Positions 28,722 through 37,568 of a stretch of DNA of 64,000 nt are shown piece after piece (position 1 is the stretch's first letter; each line of letters opens with the position of its first letter). The position numbers and the translations under genes are program-made. Origin of the DNA: Bacillus sp. FJAT-45037 (GTDB taxonomy: Bacteria > Bacillota > Bacilli > Bacillales > Bacillaceae_D); assembly GCF_002797325.1 (NCBI RefSeq), contig NZ_KZ454938.1, positions 1,872,267 to 1,936,266 on the forward strand. Direction: 5' to 3'. The notes below the pieces were generated by a model, which was given only the letters and a program-made list of their open reading frames with translations, was not told the DNA's origin and did no database searches.

Positions 28722-28752
28722 AAAAGGAAGCCTATTAGGGCTTCCTTTTTTA
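28721..28752 (+). terminator. Terminator of def
   Basis: AAAAAGGAAGCC (28721-28732) pairs with GGCTTCCTTTTT (28739-28750), immediately after the stop codon. Confidence 0.9.
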
Positions 28753-28782
28753 CTAATCAACTCAATTTTATCGCTTTGGTAC

Positions 28783-29559
28783 TTATGGTAACAAACCCAC
28801 ATGACGGAGCCCATGCAAAATACCATCTTCATCAATATGTTTGGTTACATGATTTGCGGCTTTTTTTGCTTCGTCTAATCCATTACCCATCGCAATACCC
28901 ATTCCAACAAACTGTAGCATCTCAATATCATTTAACGCATCTCCGAACGCATACGAATGCTCTCGGTCAATATTTAAGTGCTCCAATACAGCTTTTATGC
29001 CTCTTGCTTTTGAGCCTCCACGTGGTAAGACATCAATCGCATAAGGGTGCCACCTTATATAATCAAAATAATTGTGACCATTCACATACGATTCCTCTTC
29101 ATGCTTTTCACAGAATAAGAGCGCCTGATACACTTCATTGTCATGGTAATAAGTCGGGTTATAAGGAGGGTAAGGTAATTTCATCCCTCCAATACTTTCG
29201 CTAATAAATTGATCATTTTCGCGATTTGACGTTGCTCCTTGATGATCAAGAAAAACCATTGAATGATTTCCTATTTTAGATTTCTCCTCAAGCCTTTTTA
29301 ATTCTTCGATCGTCAATGGATATTTCTTCACGACCTCTCCTTCAACAACGACGTAAGAACCATTAAAACTAACAAAAGATTTAATACCTAGCTCTTCTTG
29401 TAATTCCTTAAACATAAATGGCGCTCTCCCTGTTGCAATAGCAACATACACCCCTTCATCTTGTAACGACCTAATAGCCTCTTTCGCTGACTGCGGCAAT
29501 TCCATATTATGATTTAATAATGTGCCATCAATATCAAAAAATACGACTTTTTTGCTCAT
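28783..29559 (-). CDS. ykrA: Cof-type HAD hydrolase (YkrA)
   Basis: HAD phosphatase of 258 residues with a class IIB cap. Motif I is VVFFDIDGTLLN with both catalytic Asp residues, motif II is AIATGRAPF, and motifs III-IV are SKARGIKAVLEHLNI and YAFGDALNDIEMLQ. Likely substrates are sugar phosphates or flavin-type phosphates, but this cannot be told from sequence. The start is the ATG at 29559 with AGGGGT upstream; an adjacent ATG at 29562 is also possible. It is the counterpart of B. subtilis ykrA. Confidence 0.9.
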   Translation of the reverse strand: MSKKVVFFDIDGTLLNHNMELPQSAKEAIRSLQDEGVYVAIATGRAPFMFKELQEELGIKSFVSFNGSYVVVEGEVVKKYPLTIEELKRLEEKSKIGNHSMVFLDHQGATSNRENDQFISESIGGMKLPYPPYNPTYYHDNEVYQALLFCEKHEEESYVNGHNYFDYIRWHPYAIDVLPRGGSKARGIKAVLEHLNIDREHSYAFGDALNDIEMLQFVGMGIAMGNGLDEAKKAANHVTKHIDEDGILHGLRHVGLLP

Positions 29560-29710
29560 CATACCCCTACTTCCATCTTTAATCATCTGCCCGACTACCA
29601 ATTATTACCTCGGAAAACAAAAAATGATTCTACACATACTAATCATATCAAATACTCTCAAGTTGGTCATTTACAAACTACAGAATCCATATAGAAAGGG
29701 AGTTACAAGC

Positions 29711-29788
29711 TTGTTAAAACGCTTAAGAAAAAAATTAATTAAACATTATCGTCAATTACTACCTAAAAACCGATTAATAGAAGTATAA
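29711..29788 (+). CDS. Possible 25-residue basic peptide
   Basis: A TTG at 29711, nine bases after AAGGGAG, opens a short frame encoding MLKRLRKKLIKHYRQ then LLPKNRLIEV, a strongly basic, probably helical peptide. No match is recognised and there is no adjacent promoter or terminator of its own. It could equally be chance. Confidence 0.25.
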   Translation: MLKRLRKKLIKHYRQLLPKNRLIEV

Positions 29789-29952
29789 CGTAAATTGTAA
29801 AGGTCAATAATGAGAGGCATTGGGACAAACTTCTTTAAAAATTGATCTTTTAACACCTTCTCAAAAGCCATTTTGCCCTTCTTACAATCTCCAGAAATAA
29901 AAGGATTCGACCTCCTTAAAAAGAAAAACATGAAAAACTATCGCATTTGCTT

Positions 29953-29958
29953 TATAAT
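29953..29958 (+). promoter_or_regulatory. -10 element of the rpoY-rnjA operon
   Basis: A consensus TATAAT lies 35 nt before the rpoY ATG. The -35 region (ATGAAA at 17 nt spacing) is weak. Confidence 0.5.
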
Positions 29959-29993
29959 GAAAATATAACCAACGTTAAGGAGAGGTTTTATCT

Positions 29994-30203
29994 ATGATTT
30001 TTAAAGTATATTTCCAAGAAACACTCATGCAAGTCCCTGTTCGTGAGCGTACACAAACAATTTATGTAGAAGGTGAATCTGAATCCGACGTACGAAAAAA
30101 ACTCATACCTCGTGATTATAATATTGAATTTATAACACCTGTCTCTGGTGCATATCTTGACTACGAAAAACAACACGAAGATTTTAATGTGGAGTCTATT
30201 TAA
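29994..30203 (+). CDS. rpoY: RNA polymerase epsilon subunit RpoY (YkzG)
   Basis: Small RNA polymerase subunit of Firmicutes, 69 residues. It begins MIFKVYFQETLMQVPVRERT and contains IYVEGESESDVRKKL, both typical of the family. It binds the core enzyme near the secondary channel face and has been compared with phage Gp2. The ATG at 29994 follows AAGGAGAGGTTTTATCT. The rnjA start lies three bases after its stop, the standard Firmicute pairing. Confidence 0.95.
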   Translation: MIFKVYFQETLMQVPVRERTQTIYVEGESESDVRKKLIPRDYNIEFITPVSGAYLDYEKQHEDFNVESI

Positions 30204-30206
30204 CTT

Positions 30207-31874
30207 ATGAAACAAATGAAAAATAACCAAACAGCAGTATTTGCATTAGGTGGTTTAGGTGAAATCGGTAAAAACACCTATGCTGTCCAGTTCCAAGATG
30301 AAATTATTCTAATTGATGCCGGAATTAAGTTTCCAGAGGACGAGCTTCTCGGTATTGATTATGTTATTCCTGATTATTCTTATCTAGTTAAGAACGAAGA
30401 TAAGATTAAAGGATTATTCATTACTCACGGGCATGAAGATCATCTAGGGGGTATCCCATTTTTACTTCGTGCTATAAATGTTCCAATTTATGGTGGTAAA
30501 TTAGCCCTTGGATTGTTAAAAGGAAAGTTAGAAGAACATGGACTTCTTCGTAAAGCTCAATTAAATGAAATACATGAAGATCAAGTCGTGAAGTTCACAA
30601 AAACTTCCGTCACTTTCTTCCGTACCACACACAGTATTCCAGACTCTTATGGAATTGTCGTGAAAACTCCACCTGGTAATGTCGTTCACACTGGTGACTT
30701 TAAATTTGACTTCACACCAGTTGGTGAGCCTGCCAATTTAACAAAAATGGCAAAGATCGGTGAAGAAGGAGTACTTTGTTTACTATCAGATAGTACAAAT
30801 AGTGAAATTCCTGACTTCACAATGTCTGAACGCAAAGTTGGAGAAAGCATCGATTCAATTTTTAGAAAAGTTGAAGGCCGTGTGATTTTTGCGACTTTTG
30901 CTTCTAACATTCATAGACTTCAACAAGTGATCGAAGCTTCTGTTGAGCATGGTCGTAAGGTAGCGGTATTCGGTCGTAGTATGGAAAATGCATTAAATAT
31001 CGGGCAAGAGCTTGGCTACATTAAAGCTCCGAAAAACACATTTATTGAGATCTCTCAACTAAATAAGTTGCCTGACAATCAAGTTACGATTTTGTGTACG
31101 GGTAGTCAAGGTGAACCAATGGCTGCATTATCACGAATTGCTAACGGAACGCATCGTCAAATTCAAATTATTCCAGGCGACACAGTTGTTTTCTCATCTT
31201 CACCTATCCCTGGGAATACGTTGAGCGTCAGTAAAACAATTAACCAATTGTACCGTGCTGGAGCAAACGTCATCCATGGTCCTTTAAGTGACATTCATAC
31301 ATCTGGTCACGGTGGTCAAGAAGAGCAAAAATTAATGCTTCGTTTAATGAAACCTCAATACTTCATGCCTATTCACGGTGAATACCGTATGCTGAAAATG
31401 CATATCAAATTAGCAAATGATTGTGGTGTTGAAGAAAAGAACTGCTTCATTATGGATAATGGTGACGTTTTAGCGATTCACCCAAATGAAGCAGCTATCG
31501 TCGGTAAAATCCCTTCTGGGTCTGTCTATGTAGATGGAAACGGAATTGGTGATATTGGCAACATTGTCTTGAGAGACCGTCGCATCCTTTCTGAAGAAGG
31601 ATTAGTCGTCATCGTTGTGAGTCTTGATATGAAAGAATTCAAGGTTACAGCGGGACCAGACATCATTTCTAGAGGATTTGTCTACATGAGAGAGTCAAGC
31701 GACTTAATTCACGAGGCTCAAAGACTTCTCAGCAAGCACCTTGATGAAGTGATGGAACGAAAAACATCTCAATGGTCAGAAATCAAAAATGAAATGACCG
31801 ATTTACTCGGACCGTTTCTATACGAACGTACAAAGCGTCGCCCGATGATTTTACCAATCATCATGGAAATCTAA
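30207..31874 (+). CDS. rnjA: Ribonuclease J1
   Basis: Essential Firmicute 5'-to-3' exonuclease and endonuclease, 555 residues, the same length as B. subtilis RnjA. The metallo-beta-lactamase motif is [10 protein letters not shown]. Also visible are [11 protein letters not shown], the beta-CASP block ([28 protein letters not shown]) and PIHGEYRM. The ATG at 30207 has only GGAG at about 13 nt, so translation is probably coupled to rpoY. A strong terminator follows. Its known partner peptide SR1P is encoded at 14590-14715. Confidence 0.98.
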   Translation: MKQMKNNQTAVFALGGLGEIGKNTYAVQFQDEIILIDAGIKFPEDELLGIDYVIPDYSYLVKNEDKIKGLFITHGHEDHLGGIPFLLRAINVPIYGGKLALGLLKGKLEEHGLLRKAQLNEIHEDQVVKFTKTSVTFFRTTHSIPDSYGIVVKTPPGNVVHTGDFKFDFTPVGEPANLTKMAKIGEEGVLCLLSDSTNSEIPDFTMSERKVGESIDSIFRKVEGRVIFATFASNIHRLQQVIEASVEHGRKVAVFGRSMENALNIGQELGYIKAPKNTFIEISQLNKLPDNQVTILCTGSQGEPMAALSRIANGTHRQIQIIPGDTVVFSSSPIPGNTLSVSKTINQLYRAGANVIHGPLSDIHTSGHGGQEEQKLMLRLMKPQYFMPIHGEYRMLKMHIKLANDCGVEEKNCFIMDNGDVLAIHPNEAAIVGKIPSGSVYVDGNGIGDIGNIVLRDRRILSEEGLVVIVVSLDMKEFKVTAGPDIISRGFVYMRESSDLIHEAQRLLSKHLDEVMERKTSQWSEIKNEMTDLLGPFLYERTKRRPMILPIIMEI

Positions 31875-31882
31875 TTTAAAGA

Positions 31883-31913
31883 AGCGGACACCTAATATAG
31901 GTGTCCGCTTTTT
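31883..31913. terminator. Terminator between rnjA and ktrC
   Basis: AGCGGACACCT (31883-31893) pairs with AGGTGTCCGCT (31899-31909), followed by a T run. It serves rnjA and perhaps the convergent ktrC. Confidence 0.92.
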
Positions 31914-31919
31914 GAACGT

Positions 31920-32582
31920 TTAGTCATCGACCATTTCTTTTTCAAATTTACGAATGTCTACATCTGCTCCAATCACAATCAATATATCTTCCTGTTGAAT
32001 TTTTTCCGTGGCTTGCGGGGAGACGATGATTCGTTTTCCACGTTTAAGTGCCATTACATTGCAACCAAATTTAGCCCTTACATCCAGCTGCTTTAACGTT
32101 TTAGCATTCATTTTCTTTCCTGCAATCATTTCTATGATGCTATACTCATCCGATAGTTCTAAATAATCAAGGACATTTTTAGATAATAATTGATGAGCTA
32201 ACCTTGCTCCCATATCCCTCTCAGGGTGAACGATTCTTTCTGCACCAATCTTCGTCAATACTTTTTCATGGTAATCATTTTGTGCTTTTACGGTAATATG
32301 CTCCACTCCTAGCTCGTGCAGAATCAACGTTGTCAAAATACTCGCTTGAATATTATCCCCGATTGCGACGATTACATGCTCAAAATTCCGAATGCCAAGA
32401 TGTTTTAACGCTTGTTCATCTGTAGAGTCGGCAACAACTGCGTGTGTCACTAAATCCCGATACTGATTGACCCGTGATTCGTTTTTATCAACGGCTAGTA
32501 CTTCCATACCTTGTTGAACTAACGCAGACGATACGCTACCTCCAAAGCGACCGAGCCCAATGACTGCGAACTGTCTTTTCAT
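31920..32582 (-). CDS. ktrC: Ktr potassium channel gating subunit KtrC
   Basis: Cytoplasmic RCK protein of 220 residues that binds ATP/ADP and c-di-AMP and gates a KtrD-type K+ channel. The RCK_N Rossmann motif is VIGLGRFGGSVSSALVQQG with the acidic end of strand 2, VLAVDKN. A RCK_C domain starts near residue 135 (YSIIEMIAGKKMNAKTL). The ATG at 32582 has AGGGGGTGGGCG upstream. It is next to rnjA, as in B. subtilis (ykqB). The membrane partner is not in this window. Confidence 0.94.
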   Translation of the reverse strand: MKRQFAVIGLGRFGGSVSSALVQQGMEVLAVDKNESRVNQYRDLVTHAVVADSTDEQALKHLGIRNFEHVIVAIGDNIQASILTTLILHELGVEHITVKAQNDYHEKVLTKIGAERIVHPERDMGARLAHQLLSKNVLDYLELSDEYSIIEMIAGKKMNAKTLKQLDVRAKFGCNVMALKRGKRIIVSPQATEKIQQEDILIVIGADVDIRKFEKEMVDD

Positions 32583-32661
32583 CGCCCACCCCCTAAATTA
32601 AAGCTACTACAACATCCTATTCTACATAACAATCAATTAAGCCTTCTACTATGAAATATAA

Positions 32662-32690
32662 AAACCTCTTATCTATCTGATAAGAGGTTT
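32662..32690 (-). terminator. Terminator of ykuV
   Basis: AAACCTCTTATC (32662-32673) pairs with GATAAGAGGTTT (32679-32690). On the minus strand it runs into TTTTATATTT. Confidence 0.85.
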
Positions 32691-32697
32691 GATGGTG

Positions 32698-33150
32698 TTA
32701 TTCTTTAATGCCTAACACACGGTTCACACGCTTAGTTAACATCTTCATACCGCCACCACCAGCTTGGAAATGACGCAGTTGACCTTCAGCATCAAATACA
32801 TAATAAGCTGGAACATATTCATTTTCGAAGGCATCTGTTAGCTTATGAGCATTATCGACGAAAATCGGTTGCGTTATTTCATGTTCTGCAGCTACTTTTT
32901 TAATTTCATCTAAATCAAGATCTTTTTCTGATCGAGGCATATGTACAGCGATCACGTTTAATTGATCTTTATAGTTATCACGGAATTCATTTACATTTGG
33001 CATAGCTTCTTTACATAGACCGCAACTGATTGACCAGAAATGAATAAGCGTCGGTTTGTCGCCTACTAATTCATCTCTCTTAACTTCACCGTTAAGCCAA
33101 GTAGTAGCACCTTCTAATTTGGGCAATTCTGAACGTAATTTTAATGCCAT
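32698..33150 (-). CDS. ykuV: Thiol-disulfide oxidoreductase YkuV
   Basis: Thioredoxin-fold protein of 150 residues with active site SISCGLCKEAMP and the cis-Pro loop EYVPAYYVFD. It has no signal peptide, so it works in the cytoplasm. It closely follows B. subtilis YkuV, a thioredoxin-like reductase, but has CGLC where I recall CHLC. The ATG at 33150 is preceded by AAGGAGGATGACGAGTA. The peroxiredoxin ykuU lies directly upstream, with a terminator-like hairpin between them, and may be its partner. Confidence 0.93.
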   Translation of the reverse strand: MALKLRSELPKLEGATTWLNGEVKRDELVGDKPTLIHFWSISCGLCKEAMPNVNEFRDNYKDQLNVIAVHMPRSEKDLDLDEIKKVAAEHEITQPIFVDNAHKLTDAFENEYVPAYYVFDAEGQLRHFQAGGGGMKMLTKRVNRVLGIKE

Positions 33151-33217
33151 TACTCGTCATCCTCCTTGTTTGTTCAATTGTTAGTACAAACGTTTTCATT
33201 TTATTTAAGTGTAAAAA

Positions 33218-33243
33218 AAGGTCTAACATATTTGCTAGACCTT
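33218..33243 (-). terminator. Terminator between ykuU and ykuV
   Basis: AAGGTCTA (33218-33225) pairs with TAGACCTT (33236-33243). An A7 run on the left gives a U tract on the minus strand. Confidence 0.8.
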
Positions 33244-33264
33244 CTTTCATATTCGTTGGAAAAA

Positions 33265-33816
33265 TTAAACTGAAAGTGTAGCTTGACCAGGCTTCCAGTT
33301 AGCTGGGCAAAGGCCACCAGTTTGAAGTGCTTGAAGTACGCGTAACGTTTCCTCAACGTCACGTCCAATGTTGTTGTGGTTTACAACTGAGTACATTAAC
33401 TCACCTTCTGGGCTGATGATGAATAAACCACGAAGTGCAACACCTTCGTCTTCAATCAATACACCATAGTCGCGAGAGACGATATGGTTTGTATCAGCTG
33501 CTAATGGATATTTCAACTCACCAAGTCCATTCTCATCACGAGACGTGTTGATCCATGCTTTATGTGTATGAACTGTATCCGTTGATACACCAATTACTTC
33601 TGCATCTAAATCTTCAAACTCATCATAACGATCACTTAGTGAAGTAATTTCTGTTGGACAAACAAATGTAAAGTCCATTGGGTAGAAATAAAGAACCGTC
33701 CACTTGTCGTTTTTCATGTTCTCTTCTAGACTTACCTTACCAAATTCTTTGTTAGGCAATACAGCATCCATTTCAAATCTCGGAGCTTGCTTTGCTACCA
33801 TACGCTTATCAGTCAT
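33265..33816 (-). CDS. ykuU: 2-Cys peroxiredoxin (YkuU)
   Basis: Typical 2-Cys peroxiredoxin of 183 residues that reduces peroxides. The peroxidatic Cys is in FYPMDFTFVCPTEI (about residue 53) and the resolving Cys in GGLCPANWKPG near the C-terminus. It has the AhpC/Prx1 layout and retains a long C-terminal arm. The ATG at 33816 has a ribosome binding site, TAGGAGG. A near-perfect sigma-A promoter lies 43-71 nt upstream. Reduction is probably by a thioredoxin such as YkuV. Confidence 0.95.
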   Translation of the reverse strand: MTDKRMVAKQAPRFEMDAVLPNKEFGKVSLEENMKNDKWTVLYFYPMDFTFVCPTEITSLSDRYDEFEDLDAEVIGVSTDTVHTHKAWINTSRDENGLGELKYPLAADTNHIVSRDYGVLIEDEGVALRGLFIISPEGELMYSVVNHNNIGRDVEETLRVLQALQTGGLCPANWKPGQATLSV

Positions 33817-33858
33817 ATGTACATACCTCCTAAGTAATTTAAGCTTACTACGTTGTTC

Positions 33859-33887
33859 ATTATAAAAGAAGCCCTATTTTTAGTCAA
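33859..33887 (-). promoter_or_regulatory. Sigma-A promoter of ykuU
   Basis: TTGACT, a 17-nt spacer and TATAAT on the minus strand. No PerR or Spx operator is evident beside it. Confidence 0.8.
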
Positions 33888-34153
33888 TATTAAATGAGAA
33901 TAAATATAATGTACCTCTCACCCTTTAGGCTCCCTCTTTACTATACCCACAAGATGGTAAAATAAACATCCCACTCTCAATGATATACTTTTTCTCGAAA
34001 AATTACGAATGATATGCTTAAAAATAATGTACTGATTAACGTTTGAGCTTTACAAAGACGTGTGCTAAGCTTTAAATCGTGTAAAACGTGGTTTCTTTCT
34101 TACATAGAAGGAAATGAATATAAGACGAATCGTACTTGTAAGGAGTTGTAAAG
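33888..34153. other. Spacer between ykuU and the MscS gene
   Basis: Upstream regions of two divergent genes. Apart from the ykuU promoter I see only a weak plus-strand promoter candidate (TTGAGC at about 34043, TAAGCT 17 nt later). There is no small gene or RNA. Confidence 0.4.
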
Positions 34154-34987
34154 ATGGATCAATGGACAAATTATGTAACAGATGGAGCATTTCTAACGGC
34201 TGTACTACTAATTATCGGACGACTATTCATCGCTCTTCTTGCTTTCTTGATTGTTCGAGCAATCGGTAAGCGAGTAATTGTGTCTGGTTTTGAGCGCATG
34301 CAATCGCAACGAAATATGTCTCATGGACGAATGAAAACACTAGAGAAATTAACGATGAATGTTTTCTCTTATTTACTTATTTTTGTTTTTGTGACAATCA
34401 TTGCTGGAATTTTTGATCTTCCAATTGGCGGTTTGATTGCAGGGGCCGGGGTTATAGGTCTTGCAATTGGATTTGGTGCACAAGGCTTAGTCAGCGATGT
34501 TGTGACAGGATTTTTCTTGCTACTAGAAAAGCAAGTAGATGTCGACGACTATGTAACGGCCGCCGGTCTTGACGGAGTCGTAGAAGAGGTTGGGCTTCGA
34601 ACAACCCAAATTCGCGGCTTTGATGGAACTCTTCATTTCGTACCGAATCGAGAAATTAGTACTGTGAGCAATCACTCTCGTGGAAATATGCGTGCACTTA
34701 TTGATATAAGTATCTCCTATGATGATAATATCGATGAAGCCATCACCGTGATGCAAAGTGTTTGTGATAAGATCGCTCAAGAAGACGCAACGATCAAAGA
34801 GGGACCAAATGTTGTCGGTGTTCAAGGACTCGGTGATTCAGATGTTGTCATCCGTGTCATTGCTAAGACTGAGAATATGATGCAATGGGCAGTCGAACGT
34901 AAATTAAGAAAAGAATTAAAAGAAGCTCTTGACGCCAACGATATCGAAATCCCATTTCCTCACCAAGTTTACATCGAAAAGAAATAA
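34154..34987 (+). CDS. ykuT: Small-conductance mechanosensitive channel (YkuT, MscS family)
   Basis: Membrane channel of 277 residues that opens on hypo-osmotic shock. Three N-terminal hydrophobic segments end in the pore-lining TM3, rich in Gly and Ala (GGLIAGAGVIGLAIGFGAQGLVSD). The MscS beta domain follows, with GVVEEVGLRTTQIRGFDGT and PNREI. The ATG at 34154 follows AAGGAGTTGTAAAG. It is the counterpart of B. subtilis ykuT in the same neighbourhood. Confidence 0.94.
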   Translation: MDQWTNYVTDGAFLTAVLLIIGRLFIALLAFLIVRAIGKRVIVSGFERMQSQRNMSHGRMKTLEKLTMNVFSYLLIFVFVTIIAGIFDLPIGGLIAGAGVIGLAIGFGAQGLVSDVVTGFFLLLEKQVDVDDYVTAAGLDGVVEEVGLRTTQIRGFDGTLHFVPNREISTVSNHSRGNMRALIDISISYDDNIDEAITVMQSVCDKIAQEDATIKEGPNVVGVQGLGDSDVVIRVIAKTENMMQWAVERKLRKELKEALDANDIEIPFPHQVYIEKK

Positions 34988-34991
34988 TCCC

Positions 34992-35024
34992 AAAAAGGAA
35001 GGTGTATATCACACCTTCCTTTTT
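34992..35024 (+). terminator. Terminator of ykuT
   Basis: AAAAAGGAAGGTGT (34992-35005) pairs with ACACCTTCCTTTTT (35011-35024) around a 5-nt loop. Confidence 0.92.
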
Positions 35025-35053
35025 AAATTTGTTTGATTGAATCGTTCACCCAC

Positions 35054-35080
35054 ACCATTTTGCATTTCTTTCATACTTTT
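35054..35080 (+). promoter_or_regulatory. Sigma-K type promoter of the CotW-like gene
   Basis: AC (35054-35055), 16 nt, then CATACTTTT fits AC-N16-CATANNNTA with one mismatch. It lies about 32 nt before the start codon. Confidence 0.45.
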
Positions 35081-35111
35081 ATAGTATCCGCAAGTTTTAA
35101 GGAGGGAGATC

Positions 35112-35285
35112 ATGGATAAGGCGCAACGCGATTTAATCGACATCATGGTTAAAAATGTCTTAAGAAAACACAAAGCCGATATAACGTTGAATACATTAGA
35201 GAAGAATGAAAAAGAAAAAATTAAAAATATCATTGAAAACATTCAATCTGAGGTTGAGCAATTTCTAGCTAACAAAGACAGCTAA
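35112..35285 (+). CDS. CotW-like small spore coat protein
   Basis: Charged helical protein of 57 residues: MDKAQRDLIDIMVKNVLRKH, then KNEKEKIKNIIENIQSEVEQ. The pattern (a VxNVxxKH block, then a basic/acidic helix) recalls CotW, which is encoded next to cotX in B. subtilis, and cotX follows here 124 nt downstream. The ATG at 35112 follows AAGGAGGGAGATC. A sigma-K-like promoter and its own terminator flank it. The family assignment is by context and pattern. Confidence 0.6.
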   Translation: MDKAQRDLIDIMVKNVLRKHKADITLNTLEKNEKEKIKNIIENIQSEVEQFLANKDS

Positions 35286-35293
35286 CTTGTCCA

Positions 35294-35327
35294 AAAACCA
35301 TTCTCCGTAACGAGGGTGGTTTTTTTG
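35294..35327 (+). terminator. Terminator of the CotW-like gene
   Basis: AAACCATTCTC pairs with GAGGGTGGTTT (two G-U pairs) around CGTAAC, ending in a T7 run. Confidence 0.8.
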
Positions 35328-35409
35328 TGCTCATTATTCAGGCAAAAAGCACAGGCCACTTCAGCTATTTTACATATGCTGAACTATAAAGCGAAAGGAG
35401 GAATTAACT

Positions 35410-35889
35410 ATGAAAAGAGTTTATATGTACAACAACAACGAAACACAAGCTTCAAGACCTAGTAGGTGGTCAGCTCTAGATACAGCATCCAACCACCCTT
35501 TGTGTAATTCTAATAATAATGAAGATACACAGAGTGCTGAACAGGGAAATAAAACACTTCAACTATCTGAAGAATATATCTTCATTAAAGACTCTTGTGA
35601 TGTCAATGTCACTTCAACTGATACGAAAGCAGCACTTTCCTTACAAGCTTCTCTTCAAGCAGCCATTGCTATCGTTATCCGCATCTCAATTGCAGATTCA
35701 AGTAAAGCAGAGCTGGTGACACAAGACTTATTACAAACAGCTAAGATGAAACAATTATCTTATCAAAAAACAGTCATTGAAAATAGTCGCAATGTCGATG
35801 TAACAACAACAGATACCCAAGTTACAGCGAATATACAAATTCTCCTACAATTGCTAATTGCTTTATTCGTGAATCTAGATCTAGGTTAA
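35410..35889 (+). CDS. cotX: Spore coat protein of the CotX/CotV family
   Basis: Protein of 159 residues with a low-complexity polar N-terminus (about 45 residues rich in Asn, Ser and Gln), then two copies of the Coat_X repeat. The first is IKDSCDVNVTSTDTKAALSL with QAAIAIVIRISIAD; the second is IENSRNVDVTTTDTQVTANI with a hydrophobic end, LLIALFVNLDLG. CotX-type proteins form the outer, insoluble coat or crust of spores. The ATG at 35410 follows AAAGGAGGAATTAACT. It is the strongest evidence in the window for sporulation. Confidence 0.9.
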   Translation: MKRVYMYNNNETQASRPSRWSALDTASNHPLCNSNNNEDTQSAEQGNKTLQLSEEYIFIKDSCDVNVTSTDTKAALSLQASLQAAIAIVIRISIADSSKAELVTQDLLQTAKMKQLSYQKTVIENSRNVDVTTTDTQVTANIQILLQLLIALFVNLDLG

Positions 35890-35954
35890 TATCGTTTTGT
35901 ATGCAGCAACCCTTTCCATTTGCCCTCATAAATATCTATGATTTTGAGGGCTTA

Positions 35955-35988
35955 AAAAAACCTGAAACCTTAATGGTTTCAGGTTTTT
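35955..35988 (-). terminator. Terminator of ykuS (and possibly cotX)
   Basis: AAAAACCTGAAACC (35956-35969) pairs with GGTTTCAGGTTTTT (35975-35988), with A and T runs on both sides. A second, weaker repeat, GCCCTCA/TGAGGGC (35922-35928 with 35945-35951), lies just before it. Confidence 0.85.
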
Positions 35989-35996
35989 CTCCATAC

Positions 35997-36248
35997 TTAT
36001 TGCTGTAGATTTAACTTTTGTTCAACTTGTTGGCACACATCTTGTGCACTCATACCGTGCGCATTAATGATAGAACCTTGCGTTGCAGCATTTTGAATAC
36101 CCATAACATTTTGATCTTGTCCTGTAATGACACAACAATCACAACCTTGTGAATCTTGCTCGTTTTTAAGCTGAACAATATCGTAACCCTTTGCTTGCAG
36201 TTCTTGTTGTACATCTGTTAATGATTGTTCGACACCAATTTTCGGCAT
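35997..36248 (-). CDS. ykuS: YkuS family protein (UPF0180)
   Basis: Protein of 83 residues beginning [20 protein letters not shown], with a Cys-rich loop [16 protein letters not shown] and [14 protein letters not shown] at the end. It matches the UPF0180 family of unknown function. The ATG at 36248 has GGAGGTGTATGAG upstream; the frame extends 31 codons further but that part is not conserved in type and lacks a ribosome binding site. It sits between ykuT and dapL as in B. subtilis. Confidence 0.9.
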   Translation of the reverse strand: MPKIGVEQSLTDVQQELQAKGYDIVQLKNEQDSQGCDCCVITGQDQNVMGIQNAATQGSIINAHGMSAQDVCQQVEQKLNLQQ

Positions 36249-36325
36249 CTCATACACCTCCGTAGGTAAGTTAAAATGGTACATCTTTATCGTAACCACG
36301 AATGTCCAAAGTATGTATAAATAGA

Positions 36326-36352
36326 GAAAAGACCCAAACACACTGTGGGTCT
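36326..36352 (-). terminator. Terminator of dapL
   Basis: AGACCCA (36330-36336) pairs with TGGGTCT (36346-36352). The minus strand continues CTTTTCTC. Confidence 0.7.
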
Positions 36353-36363
36353 CTTGAAAAACA

Positions 36364-37485
36364 TTATTTGTTATTTAAGTATTCGATCAGATGCGAGATC
36401 GCAAAAGGAATCGCCTCTTCATTTGGCTCTAATCGCGCGTCGTGCAAACCAAATTCACTGCCCACTCCAAGCCAAAACATGAAACCTGGTATTTGTTCAA
36501 GGAAGTAACCAAAGTCTTCTCCTGTCATTGCCTCTGGACTTAAGACAAACTGAGCCTGTTTTGATCGTTTTGTAAACTCAATAAATTCATTTGTTCTACT
36601 TTCCTCATTAAACACTTGGCAATAATTCGCTCCGTAATCAATTGTAGCCGAACAGGAGAAGCCAATTTCAATGCCACTGACCAGTGCTTCAATACGTGAC
36701 TTAATCATTTGCATCGTTTCCATTGATTTAGTACGGATTGTACCTTCGATTGTCGCTTCTGCTGCAATAATATTTTGCTTCGTACCGCCTTTGATGACAC
36801 CAATCGTCACAACCCCCGCATCTAGAGGGTTCATATTTCTAGCGACAATGGTTTGTAATTGTGTCACGAGTGAACTTGCCGCTACCACCATATCGTTAGC
36901 AGTATGGGGGTATGCCGCATGTCCTCCTTTTCCTTTTAAGGAAATAAAAAGTTCTGACGTATTCGCAAATAACATTCCTGGTTTTGTTGCAATCGAGCCT
37001 ACTGGATGTTCAGGCGCTATATGCAAAGCTAAAATCTCATCTGGCCACCATGATTTAAGCTCCTCTGATTGAAGCATTGGTTCTGCCCCACCCGGACCTT
37101 CCTCTGCCGGTTGGAAAATAAATAATAAGTCTTGCTTCGGTTGATGGGACGCGTAGTGGCTAAGCACGCCTAACGCAATTGTCATATGAAAATCATGTCC
37201 ACAAGCATGCATATACCCCTCATGTGATGAACGAAACTGTGTATAGGATGTCATTTCTGTAATAGGCAACCCGTCCATGTCCGCACGATATGCGATCATT
37301 TTTTCTGGATTTGTACCAGTAACCTTTACCAAAATACCTGTTCTCCATGTCTTCACTTCAAGAAAGTCTGATGGTAACTTCTCAATGACTTCTAATAAAT
37401 ATGTTTGTGTCTTAAATTCATGAAATCCGATCTCAGGAATTCGATGTAAATCTCTACGGATCATCATTAAATTATTTAAATCCAC
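36364..37485 (-). CDS. dapL: N-acetyldiaminopimelate deacetylase (YkuR)
   Basis: M20-family amidohydrolase of 373 residues that removes acetate from N-acetyl-LL-diaminopimelate in the acetylase branch of lysine and peptidoglycan synthesis. Metal-binding blocks are [18 protein letters not shown] and [16 protein letters not shown], with [20 protein letters not shown] near the end. The ATG at 37485 follows AGAGGTGTTCGCCAAGTG with long spacing. It lies 83 nt downstream of dapH, and a perfect hairpin sits between them. Confidence 0.94.
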   Translation of the reverse strand: MDLNNLMMIRRDLHRIPEIGFHEFKTQTYLLEVIEKLPSDFLEVKTWRTGILVKVTGTNPEKMIAYRADMDGLPITEMTSYTQFRSSHEGYMHACGHDFHMTIALGVLSHYASHQPKQDLLFIFQPAEEGPGGAEPMLQSEELKSWWPDEILALHIAPEHPVGSIATKPGMLFANTSELFISLKGKGGHAAYPHTANDMVVAASSLVTQLQTIVARNMNPLDAGVVTIGVIKGGTKQNIIAAEATIEGTIRTKSMETMQMIKSRIEALVSGIEIGFSCSATIDYGANYCQVFNEESRTNEFIEFTKRSKQAQFVLSPEAMTGEDFGYFLEQIPGFMFWLGVGSEFGLHDARLEPNEEAIPFAISHLIEYLNNK

Positions 37486-37522
37486 TTGGCGAACACCTCT
37501 GTAACTAGATTTTATGTATGGA

Positions 37523-37553
37523 AAGAGCTTTGCTCACATGGAGCAAAGCTCTT
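37523..37553 (-). other. Perfect intercistronic hairpin between dapH and dapL
   Basis: AAGAGCTTTGCTC (37523-37535) pairs perfectly with GAGCAAAGCTCTT (37541-37553), loop ACATG. The minus strand continues TTCCATACA without a U tract, so full termination is doubtful; partial termination or mRNA protection would explain it. Confidence 0.6.
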
Positions 37554-37568
37554 CTTAAAAACAAAGGA

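Larger units (their letters stand above)
29560..29993. other. Spacer between ykrA and rpoY
   Basis: About 430 bases between divergent genes. The only coding candidate is a 25-codon frame at 29711-29788. A clear -10 (TATAAT, 29953-29958) lies near the right end. Nothing else is supported. Confidence 0.5.
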
